42,586 nucleotides of DNA from an uncultured Allosphingosinicella sp. (GTDB taxonomy: Bacteria; Pseudomonadota; Alphaproteobacteria; Sphingomonadales; Sphingomonadaceae), in the NCBI GenBank assembly GCA_934539295.1, contig CAKTCN010000031.1:1-42586 (forward strand), given 5' to 3'. Positions 11,735 through 19,677 of the stretch are shown here, piece by piece. The stretch's first letter is position 1; each line of letters starts with the position of its first letter. The notes beneath the pieces are model-generated. The model saw nothing but the letters and a program-made list of their open reading frames with translations, had not been told where the DNA came from and did not search any database. A program made the position numbers and the translations under genes.

Positions 11735-13432
11735 TTATTCGGCCTTCTTGGCTGCCTTCTTGGCAGGAGCCTTCTTGGGCTTCTCGGCGGGCGCCTCTTC
11801 GGCAGCAGGCGCTTCATCGGCAGCCTGCGCCTTTGCGGCCCGCGCTGCCTCCTTCTCCGCCTTGCGCGCCGCGAGCTCGGCATCCTTCTTCGCCCGCGCC
11901 TCACGCCTGGCGGCTTTCGCGGCAGCCTCGTCCTCAGCCGACGGCGCTTCCGCTGCCGTTTCAGCTGCGGGCGCCTCTGCTGCAGGCGCGGCTTCCTCGC
12001 TCACGTCGGCCTTCTTGGCCTTCTTCGCCTTCGGCTTGGCCGGTGCGTGGTCATGGTCATGATCGTGGTCATGGCCGCAGCCCGGGCCATGGACGTGCCC
12101 GTCGACGTCGGCCTCGATTTCGGCCTCAAGCTGTTCGCGCGTCACGGCGCGATCGGTGATCTCCGCCTTGCCGAACAGAAAATCGACCACCTTGTCCTCG
12201 AACAGCGGCGCACGAAGCTGGGCGGCTGCCATCGGCTCCTGCTGCACATATTGCATGAAACGCTCGCGGTCCTGCGGGCGGTACTGCTGGGCGGCCTGGG
12301 CGACGAGCTGGTTCATCTCCTGCTGGCTGACCGAAACGCCATTCTGCTGGCCGATCTCCGACAGGAGCAGGCCCAGGCGCACGCGGCGCTCGGCGATCTT
12401 CTGATAATCGTCGCGCTCCTTCTCCATCTCGGCGCGGGCGGCCTCGGGGTCGGCCTCGTGGGTCGCCTCATGCTCCAGCTGCTGCCAGATCTGGTTGAAC
12501 TCGGCCTCGACCATCGACGGCGGCACCGCGAAGTCATGGCGATCGGCGAGCGTGTCGAGCAGCTTGCGCTTCATGTGGGTGCGGGTGAGACCGTTGAGCT
12601 CCTGCTCCAGCTGGCCCTTGATGAGGCCGCGCAGCTGGTCGATGCTCTCCAGGCCCATTGCCTGCGCGAAGGCGTCATCGGCCTGCGCCTCACGCGGACG
12701 CTGCAGGTCGGTAACCTTGACGTCGAACGTAGCGGCCTGGCCCTTCAGCGTATCGACATTGTAGTCGTCCGGGAAGGTGACGTTCAGCGTGCGCTCTTCG
12801 CCCACGCCGACGCCAACCAGCTGATCCTCGAAGCCGGGGATCAGGCGGCCGGAACCGATCTCGACCGACATGCCCTCGCCCGTGCCGCCTTCGAACGCAA
12901 CGCCATCGACCTTGCCTTCGAAGTCCATGACGACGAGGTCACCGGTTTCGGCCTTGTGGCCCTCCGGCGCGGGGTCGAAGCTCTTCTGGCCCTGGACGAG
13001 CTGGTTCAGCTGCTCGTCAACCTTTGCGTCTTCCGGCTCGACGATCAGACGCTCGAGCTTCAGATCGTCGATGCTGGGTGCGGGAAGGTCGGGCAGCGTC
13101 TCGAGCGCGACGTCGATCACCGCGTCCTGGCCCGCTTCGCCGCCTTCCTTGAGCTCTACCTGCGGCTGGGTAGCCGGGCGCAGCTTCTGCTCTTCCAGCA
13201 GCTTCTGGACGCCTTCCTGGACGGCCGAGTTCAGCGCATCCTGATGGATCGCCGGGCCATGCATCTTGCGGACGAGGTTGGCGGGCACCTTGCCGGGGCG
13301 GAAGCCGGGCATGCGGATGCGCGGCGCGACCGTCTTCAGCTCCTGATCGACACGAGCATCGATGTCCTTGGCGGGGATCGTGATGGTGTAGGCGCGCTTC
13401 AGGCCCTCGTTCAACGTCTCGACAGTCTGCAT
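11735..13432 (-). CDS. tig: Trigger factor with long His-rich and Ala/Lys-rich C-terminal tail
   Basis: Trigger factor is the ribosome-bound chaperone that meets nascent chains at the exit tunnel. Residues 1-440 form a complete core: ribosome-binding motif GFRPGKVP (43-50), FKBP-type prolyl isomerase domain (about 155-245, with FEGGTGEGMSVEIGSGRLIPGF-like signature), and the helical chaperone domain. The protein is 565 residues, roughly 110-130 more than usual. The extra part is HVHGPGCGHDHDHDHDH (446-462), then about 100 residues of Ala, Lys, Glu and Pro. The first looks metal-binding, by analogy with the SlyD tail. The second resembles basic histone-like tails. tRNA-Leu lies 65 bases upstream on the same strand and may share a transcript. 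Confidence 0.95.
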   Translation of the reverse strand: MQTVETLNEGLKRAYTITIPAKDIDARVDQELKTVAPRIRMPGFRPGKVPANLVRKMHGPAIHQDALNSAVQEGVQKLLEEQKLRPATQPQVELKEGGEAGQDAVIDVALETLPDLPAPSIDDLKLERLIVEPEDAKVDEQLNQLVQGQKSFDPAPEGHKAETGDLVVMDFEGKVDGVAFEGGTGEGMSVEIGSGRLIPGFEDQLVGVGVGEERTLNVTFPDDYNVDTLKGQAATFDVKVTDLQRPREAQADDAFAQAMGLESIDQLRGLIKGQLEQELNGLTRTHMKRKLLDTLADRHDFAVPPSMVEAEFNQIWQQLEHEATHEADPEAARAEMEKERDDYQKIAERRVRLGLLLSEIGQQNGVSVSQQEMNQLVAQAAQQYRPQDRERFMQYVQQEPMAAAQLRAPLFEDKVVDFLFGKAEITDRAVTREQLEAEIEADVDGHVHGPGCGHDHDHDHDHAPAKPKAKKAKKADVSEEAAPAAEAPAAETAAEAPSAEDEAAAKAARREARAKKDAELAARKAEKEAARAAKAQAADEAPAAEEAPAEKPKKAPAKKAAKKAE

Positions 13433-13497
13433 TTCAGGCTCAAACCTTCATCCAAAAGGAAAATCTTTGTCGTGGCCACTTCGCGCGAGGGCGAAGC

Positions 13498-13582
13498 TGG
13501 TGCGGGCGAAGGGACTCGAACCCCCACATCTTGCGATGGCAGGACCTAAACCTGCTGCGTCTACCAGTTCCGCCACGCCCGC
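13498..13582 (-). tRNA. tRNA-Leu (anticodon UAG)
   Basis: The minus strand gives a class II tRNA of 85 bases, including an encoded CCA. Acceptor arms are GCGGGCG (13582-13576) and CGCCCGC (13508-13502), followed by A73 and CCA (13501-13498). The anticodon arm is GCAGG-TTTAGGT-CCTGC, giving anticodon TAG, which reads CUA and other CUN leucine codons. A variable arm and the T-loop GGTTCGAGTCC are present. Confidence 0.96.
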
Positions 13583-13661
13583 GCCGGGCCGCCGGTCGCG
13601 CGGCTCTATAGCAAGGCAGCGCGGCAAGACAAGTACAAGTCAGCCCGACCGTCCGAATGCG

Positions 13662-13690
13662 CTTGACCCTGACATGATGTCAAGGATTAC
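13662..13690 (+). promoter_or_regulatory. MerR/CueR-type operator-promoter
   Basis: A perfect inverted repeat CTTGAC (13662-13667) and GTCAAG (13679-13684) with an 11-base centre sits just before the cueR-like gene. TTGACC can act as the -35. A -10 around 13687 (TACACG) would give the elongated 19-base spacer characteristic of MerR-family promoters. The transcript would then start only a few bases before the ATG. The site implies autoregulation of the operon. Confidence 0.6.
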
Positions 13691-13698
13691 ACGGCCGC

Positions 13699-14097
13699 AT
13701 GAACATCGGACATGTCTCGACCACGTGCGGCGTCAGCCAGCGCATGATCCGCCATTACGAGAAGATCGGGCTGATGCCGGAGCCTGCGCGGCGCCCGTCC
13801 GGCTTTCGCGATTATTCGGCTGCCGACGTGGATCGTCTCCGCTTCATCGCCAATGCGCGCGACCTCGGCTTTTCGGTCGGGGAGATCGCGGCCTTGCTGT
13901 CCTTGTGGTCCGATCGGGCGCGCTCCAGCGCCGACGTGAAGGCCATGGCGCTGACACGCGCCGAGGAGCTGGGGCGCAAGGCCAGGGCGCTTGAAGCAAT
14001 GCGCGCCTCGCTCCTCGATCTCGCGCGATGCTGCCAGGGCGACGATCGTCCCGACTGCCCGATCATCGACAGGCTGGCCGCGGGAGACGCCGCATGA
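13699..14097 (+). CDS. cueR: Cu(I)-responsive transcriptional regulator, MerR family (CueR-like)
   Basis: This 132-residue protein starts with the MerR winged helix (SQRMIRHYEKIGLM, then GFRDYS) and ends with the metal-binding loop CCQGDDRPDCPIID. Cys112 and Cys120 are at the CueR positions, and Ser77, which in this family marks sensors of monovalent ions (Cu+, Ag+, Au+), is also conserved. It should activate its target promoter by DNA distortion when copper is bound. The stop overlaps the start of the next gene (ATGA, 14094-14097), so it controls and is co-translated with an outer-membrane-type protein rather than a copper ATPase. No copper pump or multicopper oxidase is in the window. Confidence 0.88.
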   Translation: MNIGHVSTTCGVSQRMIRHYEKIGLMPEPARRPSGFRDYSAADVDRLRFIANARDLGFSVGEIAALLSLWSDRARSSADVKAMALTRAEELGRKARALEAMRASLLDLARCCQGDDRPDCPIIDRLAAGDAA

Positions 14098-15413
14098 GGC
14101 CCTTGCTGATCGTCCCTGCGCTTTTCGCCGCCGCCCCCGCCTCGGCGCAGGAGCATGACCATCATGCGGGGCACGCCGCCCCTGCCCCGCCTGCGCAAGC
14201 GGATCCGCATGGCGGCCATGAGGCGGCTCCTCGGTCGGAGCACGACATGAGCAGCATGCCCGGCGCGCTCGGTGCCTATCCGATGACGCGCGAAGCGTCG
14301 GGCACGTCGTGGCAGCCCGACCTGTCGGTCCACCAGGGTGTGCATGCCATGCGCGGCGACTGGTCGCTGATGGGCCACCTCATGCTGAATGGCGTTCATG
14401 ACTGGCAGGAGGGTCCGCGCGGGGACGAGAAGAGCTTCGTGTCCGGCATGGTGATGGGGATGGCACGACGGGATTTCGAAAGCGGCGACGCCTTGCAGCT
14501 GCGCGTCATGCTCAGCCCCGATCCGCTGATGGGCAGGGCCGGCTATCCGCTCCACCTGGCGAGCGGCGAGACCGCCGACGGCGTCAACACGCTCGTCGAC
14601 CGGCAGCATCCTCATGACGTCTTCATGGAAGCGTCGGCCAGCTACAGCCATCGCCTGTCGGATCGGGACAGCGTCTTCCTCTATGGCGGCCTGCCGGGTG
14701 AACCCGCCTTCGGCCCGCCCGCCTTCATGCACCGCCTGTCCATCATGGATTCGCCGGAAGCGCCGATCAGCCATCACTGGCTCGATTCGACCCACATCGT
14801 GTTCGGCGTTCTGACCGCCGGCTGGGTGCATGGCAATGCTAAGGTGGAAGTCTCCCGCTTCCGCGGCCGCGAGCCGGACCAGCGGCGCTGGAATATCGAG
14901 ACGGGACCATTGGATTCGACGGCGGTGCGCCTGTCGTGGAACCCGGCGCCATCGCTTTCGCTCCAGGCCTCCTATGCCGACGTGAAGAGCCCGGAGCAGC
15001 TGACTCCAGACGAGGACCAGACCAAGTGGTCGGCCAGCGCCATCTACACGCGCAGAGTGGGCCAGGACGGCTTCTGGTCCACCACCGCCGCCTGGGGCCG
15101 CCGATCGGCCGAGCATGGACAATTGGAAGCCTTCGTCCTGGAAAGCGCGCTCCGGCGCCGCGACTGGACCCTGTTCGCGCGGGCCGAGCACACCGAAAAT
15201 AACGAGCTTTCCAGCGACGGCGGGCATCATGGCCCCACCCACAAGGTCGGCAAGGCTTCGGTCGGGCTTGTGCGGGACTTTAGCCTGGCGCGTCATGTGA
15301 GCTTCGGGTTGGGCGGGCTCTACGCGTTCAACTTCGTGCCGGACGCGTTGGAACCAGCCTATGGCGGCGACCCGAACGGCGCGATGATCTTCCTCCGCCT
15401 GAAGGTCGAGTGA
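14094..15413 (+). CDS. Uncharacterised outer-membrane beta-barrel-like protein with His-rich N-terminus, coupled to cueR
   Basis: The protein has 439 residues. A signal peptide ends in APASAQ (about residue 19). A mature N-terminus rich in His and Met follows (EHDHHAGH, DPHGGHE, EHDMSSMPG). The remainder is made of alternating polar and hydrophobic strands without long hydrophobic helices, as expected for an outer-membrane barrel. Motifs include DRQHPHDVFMEASASYS (about 176-192) and HHWLDSTHI. I recall HPHD-type proteins of this kind near copper genes, but know no assigned function. Translational coupling to a CueR-type regulator and its operator suggests a role in copper tolerance, possibly efflux or sequestration at the outer membrane. 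That role is inference from context. Confidence 0.8.
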   Translation: MRPLLIVPALFAAAPASAQEHDHHAGHAAPAPPAQADPHGGHEAAPRSEHDMSSMPGALGAYPMTREASGTSWQPDLSVHQGVHAMRGDWSLMGHLMLNGVHDWQEGPRGDEKSFVSGMVMGMARRDFESGDALQLRVMLSPDPLMGRAGYPLHLASGETADGVNTLVDRQHPHDVFMEASASYSHRLSDRDSVFLYGGLPGEPAFGPPAFMHRLSIMDSPEAPISHHWLDSTHIVFGVLTAGWVHGNAKVEVSRFRGREPDQRRWNIETGPLDSTAVRLSWNPAPSLSLQASYADVKSPEQLTPDEDQTKWSASAIYTRRVGQDGFWSTTAAWGRRSAEHGQLEAFVLESALRRRDWTLFARAEHTENNELSSDGGHHGPTHKVGKASVGLVRDFSLARHVSFGLGGLYAFNFVPDALEPAYGGDPNGAMIFLRLKVE

Positions 15414-15471
15414 GCGGGCGATTGCGCCGCAAGGGTTGTGAGTCGCGCCGTTCGGGCTACATGATCATGTG

Positions 15472-15834
15472 ATGACGGTTACGGCTATGTTCGGCAGGAT
15501 CAGGGTATGGGGCGTGCTGCTGCTCGCCACGATCCTGGCCCATGCCCTGCTGCCGATCGCGCCTCCGACCGTGAAAACCTCGGGATCTCCGTTCAGCGCG
15601 TCCACCCTCGACGTGTCGATCGCCCCGGACCGCAAGGCACAGGTCAGCGAAGCGCGGCAGGTACCAGCGGATGCTGGTGGCGAGATTGACATCCCCGCCG
15701 TTTCGCAATCGGTAGCACCGCCGGCCGCACCAAGCCTCCCCATGACGCGCGGTCCGCCTGCCGCAATCCTCGTCGCGCCTGACGACCCCTATCCGGCCGG
15801 CGCCTCGCTTTCGCGCGCCCCCCCGCTTTCCTGA
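15472..15834 (+). CDS. Small secreted or membrane-anchored hypothetical protein
   Basis: This 120-residue product has an N-terminal hydrophobic segment (VWGVLLLATILAHALLP) after a short basic start. A Pro/Ala-rich low-complexity remainder follows, with no domain I recognise. It begins 58 bases after the His-rich barrel gene on the same strand and may be the third member of that copper-linked unit. The ATG at 15472 follows a GTG; neither has a convincing ribosome binding site. A short hairpin (TCCGGC-CTA-GCCGGA, 15835-15849) directly follows the stop. Confidence 0.5.
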   Translation: MTVTAMFGRIRVWGVLLLATILAHALLPIAPPTVKTSGSPFSASTLDVSIAPDRKAQVSEARQVPADAGGEIDIPAVSQSVAPPAAPSLPMTRGPPAAILVAPDDPYPAGASLSRAPPLS

Positions 15835-15900
15835 TCCGGCCTAGCCGGAGTCGCACCCTCGTGCGTTCTCCGACCGACCGATCTGTTCAGGAAAGCACCA

Positions 15901-17571
15901 ATGCCCCACCACACTCCCTTGATCGGCACCATCGTCGCCGGTCTCGTCATCGCCTTCTTCATGGGGGCGCTCGCGCATCGTCTGCGCGTCTCGCCGATTG
16001 CCGGTTACCTTCTTGCCGGCGTGATGGTCGGTCCCTTCACCCCCGGGTTCGTCGCCGATGCGGGCCTCGCCTCCGAATTGGCCGAGATCGGCGTTATCCT
16101 GCTGATGTTCGGCGTCGGCCTCCACTTCTCGCTGCGCGATTTGCTGGCGGTGAAGAACATCGCCATTCCGGGCGCGGTCGTGCAGATCGCCGCCGCGACC
16201 TTGATGGGCATGGGCGTCGGCACGTTCCTCGGTTGGGGTCCGCTCGCCGGCTTCGTGTTCGGCCTCGCTTTGTCCGTCGCATCGACCGTGGTGCTGCTAC
16301 GCGCCTTGCAGGGCCGCAACCTCGTCGAAACCGAGCGCGGCCGCATCGCGGTCGGCTGGCTGATCGTCGAGGACCTGGTGATGGTGCTGGCGCTGGTGCT
16401 GCTGCCTGCGATCGCCTCCGGGCTCTCGGGCGCGCAGGGTGGCCCCTCGCTTCCCTATGTGGTCGCCAGCACCTTCCTCAAGGTCGCGGGCTTCGTCGCG
16501 CTGATGCTGATCGTCGGGCGCCGGCTGCTGCCCTGGGCGCTGCATTGGGTCGTGCATACCGGATCGCGCGAGCTCTTCCGGTTGGCCGTCCTTGCCATGG
16601 CGCTCGGCATCGCGTTCGGCGCGGCTTATGCGTTCGGCGTTTCCTTTGCGCTCGGCGCCTTCTTCGCCGGCATGATCCTCGGCGAGACGCAGCTCAGCCG
16701 GCGGGCGGCCGAAGAGACGCTGCCGCTACGCGATGCATTTGCGGTGCTGTTCTTCGTGTCGGTCGGCATGCTGTTCGATCCCAACGTGCTGGTGGAGCAG
16801 CCCTTGCCGCTGCTCGCCACCGTTGCGATCATCCTGCTCGGCAAGTCGCTGGCCGCCTTCGCCATCGTGCGGGCATTCGGCTACAAGGGCGACACGGCGC
16901 TAACCGTTTCGGCCAGCCTTGCCCAGATCGGCGAATTCTCGTTCATCCTTGCGGGCCTCGGCACCGATCTCGGCCTGTTGCCGGACGAGGGCCGCGACCT
17001 GATCCTCGCCGGTGCGATCATCTCCATCTTCCTCAACCCCTTCATCTTCAACGCCGTGGTCGGCCGCACCAGCGAGGTGCGCCGCAAGGTCGCCGAAGAC
17101 GCGGCGCGGGTCGAGGAGGAGCATGAGGAAAGGCGCGAGGAGCATGTGGTGCTGGTCGGCTATGGCCGCGTCGGCAAGCTGCTGGCCAAGGGGCTGCATG
17201 AGGCGCGCCGTGCCGTGATCCTGATCGAGGATCAGACGGACGTGGCCAAGCAGGCGCGGGCCGACGGGTTCAAGGTCGTGATCGGCAACGCGCTGCAGCC
17301 CGACATCCTGCGCGAGGCCGGCATCGAGCGGGCAACCCGATTGCTCGTCGCTATACCGGAGGGATTCGAGGCCGGCGGCATCGTCACCGCCGCCAAGGAA
17401 GTCAGCCCCACCCTGCCCACCATAGCGCGCGCGCATAGCGACGAGGAGGTCGCGCACCTCCTTTCGCACGGCGCCGACGAGGTGGTCATGGGCGAGAGCG
17501 AGATTGCCAAGCGCATGCTGGCCCTGTCCGCCCCCGACAGTGCGGGGCCGATCCCCGCCGATGACGATTGA
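15901..17571 (+). CDS. ybaL: CPA2 family cation:proton antiporter, YbaL/KefB type
   Basis: This 556-residue inner-membrane protein has 12-13 helices followed by a cytoplasmic RCK/TrkA-N domain. The N-terminus closely follows YbaL (HHTPLIGTIVAGLVIAF, then GYLLAGVMVGPFTPGF and LLMFGVGLHFSLRDLLAVK). The nucleotide-binding domain starts at HVVLVGYGRVGKLL (about 417-430), with a GxGxxG fold. Such proteins exchange K+ or Na+ for protons, sometimes under control of NAD(H) or glutathione adducts; the ion here is not determined. AGGA precedes the ATG. A tiny gene with a perfect ribosome binding site follows immediately (17583). Confidence 0.92.
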   Translation: MPHHTPLIGTIVAGLVIAFFMGALAHRLRVSPIAGYLLAGVMVGPFTPGFVADAGLASELAEIGVILLMFGVGLHFSLRDLLAVKNIAIPGAVVQIAAATLMGMGVGTFLGWGPLAGFVFGLALSVASTVVLLRALQGRNLVETERGRIAVGWLIVEDLVMVLALVLLPAIASGLSGAQGGPSLPYVVASTFLKVAGFVALMLIVGRRLLPWALHWVVHTGSRELFRLAVLAMALGIAFGAAYAFGVSFALGAFFAGMILGETQLSRRAAEETLPLRDAFAVLFFVSVGMLFDPNVLVEQPLPLLATVAIILLGKSLAAFAIVRAFGYKGDTALTVSASLAQIGEFSFILAGLGTDLGLLPDEGRDLILAGAIISIFLNPFIFNAVVGRTSEVRRKVAEDAARVEEEHEERREEHVVLVGYGRVGKLLAKGLHEARRAVILIEDQTDVAKQARADGFKVVIGNALQPDILREAGIERATRLLVAIPEGFEAGGIVTAAKEVSPTLPTIARAHSDEEVAHLLSHGADEVVMGESEIAKRMLALSAPDSAGPIPADDD

Positions 17572-17582
17572 GGAGGTGACGC

Positions 17583-17687
17583 ATGCGCAGACGCAGAAAA
17601 CCGCCGCCGCGCTGGTTCAAGCTGACGATCTGGCTCGGCGTAGCCGCAGCGGCAGCGAGCCCGTTCATGTTCATGGCGGGAGAGTGA
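17583..17687 (+). CDS. Very small one-helix membrane protein (34 aa)
   Basis: An ATG follows AGGAGGTGA, a nine-base match to the 16S anti-Shine-Dalgarno sequence, which itself begins inside the ybaL stop region. The 34-residue product starts with a basic stretch (MRRRRKPPPRW) and continues with one hydrophobic helix (about 16-32, LTIWLGVAAAAASPFMF). It is too short for routine gene calling. Basic-in topology predicts a single inner-membrane anchor with the N-terminus in the cytoplasm. The position suggests an accessory of the YbaL antiporter, but I know no homologue. Confidence 0.6.
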   Translation: MRRRRKPPPRWFKLTIWLGVAAAAASPFMFMAGE

Positions 17688-17783
17688 GCTCAGCCTACGA
17701 GGCGTCGCCGCGGACCTGATCCGGGGTTCGCTTGCCCCAACGAACCAGCGAGCCGATTCGGGCGCTTCCCAATGACCTTCGCG

Positions 17784-17846
17784 TGTTCCAGCGAAAGCAG
17801 GAACCCAGATCCAGCCTCAGACCCAGGCTCCTGCTTTTGCAGGAGC
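17784..17846. repeat. Pair of REP-like palindromes between convergent genes
   Basis: Unit one is GTTCCAGC-GAAA-GCAGGAAC (17784-17803, one mismatch). Unit two is GCTCCTGC-TTTT-GCAGGAGC (17827-17846, perfect). They share the core of the large inverted repeat at 35039-35108. They lie between the ybaL unit and the convergent HhH gene, in a 181-base gap where I see no other feature. Confidence 0.65.
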
Positions 17847-17868
17847 ATAGGAGGTGTGTACCTGGAGA

Positions 17869-18057
17869 TTAGACGCTGAGCGCGGCCAGAGCGTCCTCGT
17901 CGAGCTTGCCAGCCAGCCCCGGCACCTCATCCAATTGGCGCAGCGCCGTGAAGCGGCCTCGCTCCTCGCGATAGCGGACGATCTCGAAGCCATGGCCCTT
18001 CAGGGCCTCGACGGCGTCGATCTCGTCCGCGCTCGCCTCGTTGACGTTGAGGCTCAA
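17869..18057 (-). CDS. Helix-hairpin-helix (ComEA-like) small protein
   Basis: This 62-residue protein reads like a single ComEA-type HhH unit: [21 protein letters not shown], then [11 protein letters not shown] and [13 protein letters not shown]. HhH units bind DNA or act as packing modules. There is no signal peptide or membrane anchor, unlike ComEA, so it would be cytoplasmic. The only start in position is TTG at 18057, whose last two bases plus the next form the gatB stop (TTGA, 18054-18057). The coupling supports the TTG start. Its role next to gatB is unknown. Confidence 0.7.
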   Translation of the reverse strand: MSLNVNEASADEIDAVEALKGHGFEIVRYREERGRFTALRQLDEVPGLAGKLDEDALAALSV

Positions 18058-19532
18058 CCGAGCGCCTTCTTGAGCAATTCGTTGACCACCCCCGGATTGG
18101 CCTTGCCGCCCATTGCCTTCATCGTCTGGCCGACAAAGAAGCCGAACAGGGCGACCTTGCCGCCGCGATATTGTTCAAGCTGTCCCGGGTTCTTGGCCAG
18201 CACGTCGGCGATCACGGCCTCGATCGCGCCGGTGTCGCTGGTCTGCTTCATGCCGCGTTCCTCGACGATCTTGCCAGGGCTGTCGCCGGTTTCCAGCATG
18301 ATCTCGAACACCTGCTTGGCGAGGCTGCCCGACAAAGTGCCGTCGGCGACCAGCGCCAGCAGTTCGGCGCCCTGCCCCGGCGTCACCGGACTGTCGGTGA
18401 TGTCGCGGCCGAGGCGATTGAGCGCCCCGAACAGGTCGGAGATAACCCAGTTGGACGCCGCCTTGCCGATCTCCGCGCCCGACTTTCCGGTGGCGGCGAG
18501 CAGCTCCTCGAACCAGCGCGCCGTCTCGACCTCTGCGGTCAGCACACCGGCGTTGTAGGCGGAAAGCCCAAGCTCGCCCTCGTAGCGGCGACGCTTGGCA
18601 TCAGGAAGTTCGGGCAGGCTCTCGCGGCACTGCGTCAGAAACGCGTCCGAAAGCTCAAGCGGCAGCAGGTCGGGATCCGGAAAGTAGCGGTAATCATGCG
18701 CATCTTCCTTCGACCGGAGCGAGCGCGTGACGTTCTTGTCCGGATCGTAGAGGCGCGTTTCCTGCACGACCTCGCCGCCATTCTCCAGCACGTCGACCTG
18801 CCGGTTAGCCTCATGCTCGATCGTCGCCATGATGAAGCGGACCGAGTTGACGTTCTTGGTCTCGGTGCGCGTGCCGAACGGCTCGCCCGGCTTTCGGACG
18901 GAGACGTTGACGTCGGCACGCATGGAGCCCTGCTCCATATTGCCGTCGCACGAGCCGACATAGCGCAGGATCGACCTCAGCTTACGGACATAAGCCCCTG
19001 CTTCTTCGGGGGAACGCATGTCGGGCTTGGACACGATCTCCATCAGCGCGACGCCCGAGCGATTGAGGTCGACATAGGAGAAGTTCGGATGCTGGTCGTG
19101 CATCAGCTTGCCGGCATCCTGCTCGACATGGATGCGCTCGACGCCGATCGTCTTGGTCGCGCCGCCGTCCAGCTCGACCTCGATCTCGCCCTCGCCCACC
19201 AGCGGATGGTAGAGCTGGCTGATCTGATAGCCCTGCGGCAGATCGGCATAGAAATAGTTCTTGCGGTCGAAACGCGACCAGCGGTTGATCTCCGCCTCGA
19301 TCGCCATGCCGGTCCGCACCGCCTGCCGAATGCATTCCTCGTTCAGCGTCGGCAGCATGCCGGGCATGGCCGCGTCGACCAAGCTCACCTGCGTGTTCGG
19401 CTCGGCCCCGAATGCGGTCGCGGCGCCCGAGAAGAGCTTGGCATTGGAGGTCACCTGCGCATGGACCTCGAGGCCGATCACGACCTCCCATTCGCCCGTT
19501 GCGCCCTGAATGCGGTATCCCGCTTCTGTCAT
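18054..19532 (-). CDS. gatB: Aspartyl/glutamyl-tRNA(Asn/Gln) amidotransferase subunit B
   Basis: GatB binds the misacylated tRNA (Glu-tRNA-Gln or Asp-tRNA-Asn) and carries the kinase site that activates the side chain for amidation with ammonia from GatA. The 492-residue product shows [40 protein letters not shown], and the C-terminal YqeY/tail domain ending LLKKALG. ATG at 19532 has AAGGG at a suitable distance and is preferred over the ATG seven codons upstream. It follows gatA by about 145 bases, a gap holding a small ORF, and overlaps the HhH gene by four bases. Confidence 0.96.
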   Translation of the reverse strand: MTEAGYRIQGATGEWEVVIGLEVHAQVTSNAKLFSGAATAFGAEPNTQVSLVDAAMPGMLPTLNEECIRQAVRTGMAIEAEINRWSRFDRKNYFYADLPQGYQISQLYHPLVGEGEIEVELDGGATKTIGVERIHVEQDAGKLMHDQHPNFSYVDLNRSGVALMEIVSKPDMRSPEEAGAYVRKLRSILRYVGSCDGNMEQGSMRADVNVSVRKPGEPFGTRTETKNVNSVRFIMATIEHEANRQVDVLENGGEVVQETRLYDPDKNVTRSLRSKEDAHDYRYFPDPDLLPLELSDAFLTQCRESLPELPDAKRRRYEGELGLSAYNAGVLTAEVETARWFEELLAATGKSGAEIGKAASNWVISDLFGALNRLGRDITDSPVTPGQGAELLALVADGTLSGSLAKQVFEIMLETGDSPGKIVEERGMKQTSDTGAIEAVIADVLAKNPGQLEQYRGGKVALFGFFVGQTMKAMGGKANPGVVNELLKKALG

Positions 19533-19584
19533 TTTCTGCCCTTCATGCGACACCTTCGCCGCTTCGCTTCCGGCCCCCGACGCC

Positions 19585-19677
19585 TTAGCGCCGGCGACGC
19601 CTTCGCCTGAACTTCTCTATCACCCAGTCGACTGCTTCGAATACGACTTCAAAGCAGAATTCGACCAGTTCGACCAC
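19585..19677 (-). CDS. Putative 30-residue small protein between gatA and gatB (or read-through extension of GatA)
   Basis: Directly after the gatA stop TAA, and in the same frame, GTG opens a 30-codon frame ending at TAA (19585-19587). The product has acidic residues at 3, 6, 10, 14, 17 and 21 in a hydrophobic background (Val, Phe, Leu, Trp). That forms a classic amphipathic helix, followed by a tail of seven arginines. GGAG lies 12 bases upstream of the GTG, a long spacing. Codon use is mixed (ATA, AGG and CGA occur). It could be a real small membrane-surface protein, a read-through tail of GatA, or chance. I know no homologue. Confidence 0.4.
   Translation of the reverse strand: MVELVEFCFEVVFEAVDWVIEKFRRRRRRR

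Noticed and set aside
13433..13497. Hairpin between tRNA-Leu and tig (CTTCGC/GCGAAG) as tRNA terminator
   Set aside because: A six-pair stem without an immediate T-tract; co-transcription of tRNA-Leu and tig cannot be excluded.
12047..13549. 500-codon plus-strand frame opposite trigger factor, running into the tRNA gene
   Set aside because: Antisense to a verified tig gene and crosses tRNA-Leu; composition is typical of GC-rich shadow frames.
13812..15296. 494-codon minus-strand frame opposite the cueR-linked barrel gene
   Set aside because: The plus-strand frame has a signal peptide, His-rich motifs and coupling to cueR; the minus frame has no start signal or recognisable domain.
15835..15849. 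Short hairpin TCCGGC-CTA-GCCGGA after the small secreted protein gene as terminator
   Set aside because: Only six pairs, no T-tract, and close to the ybaL ribosome binding site; not strong enough to call.
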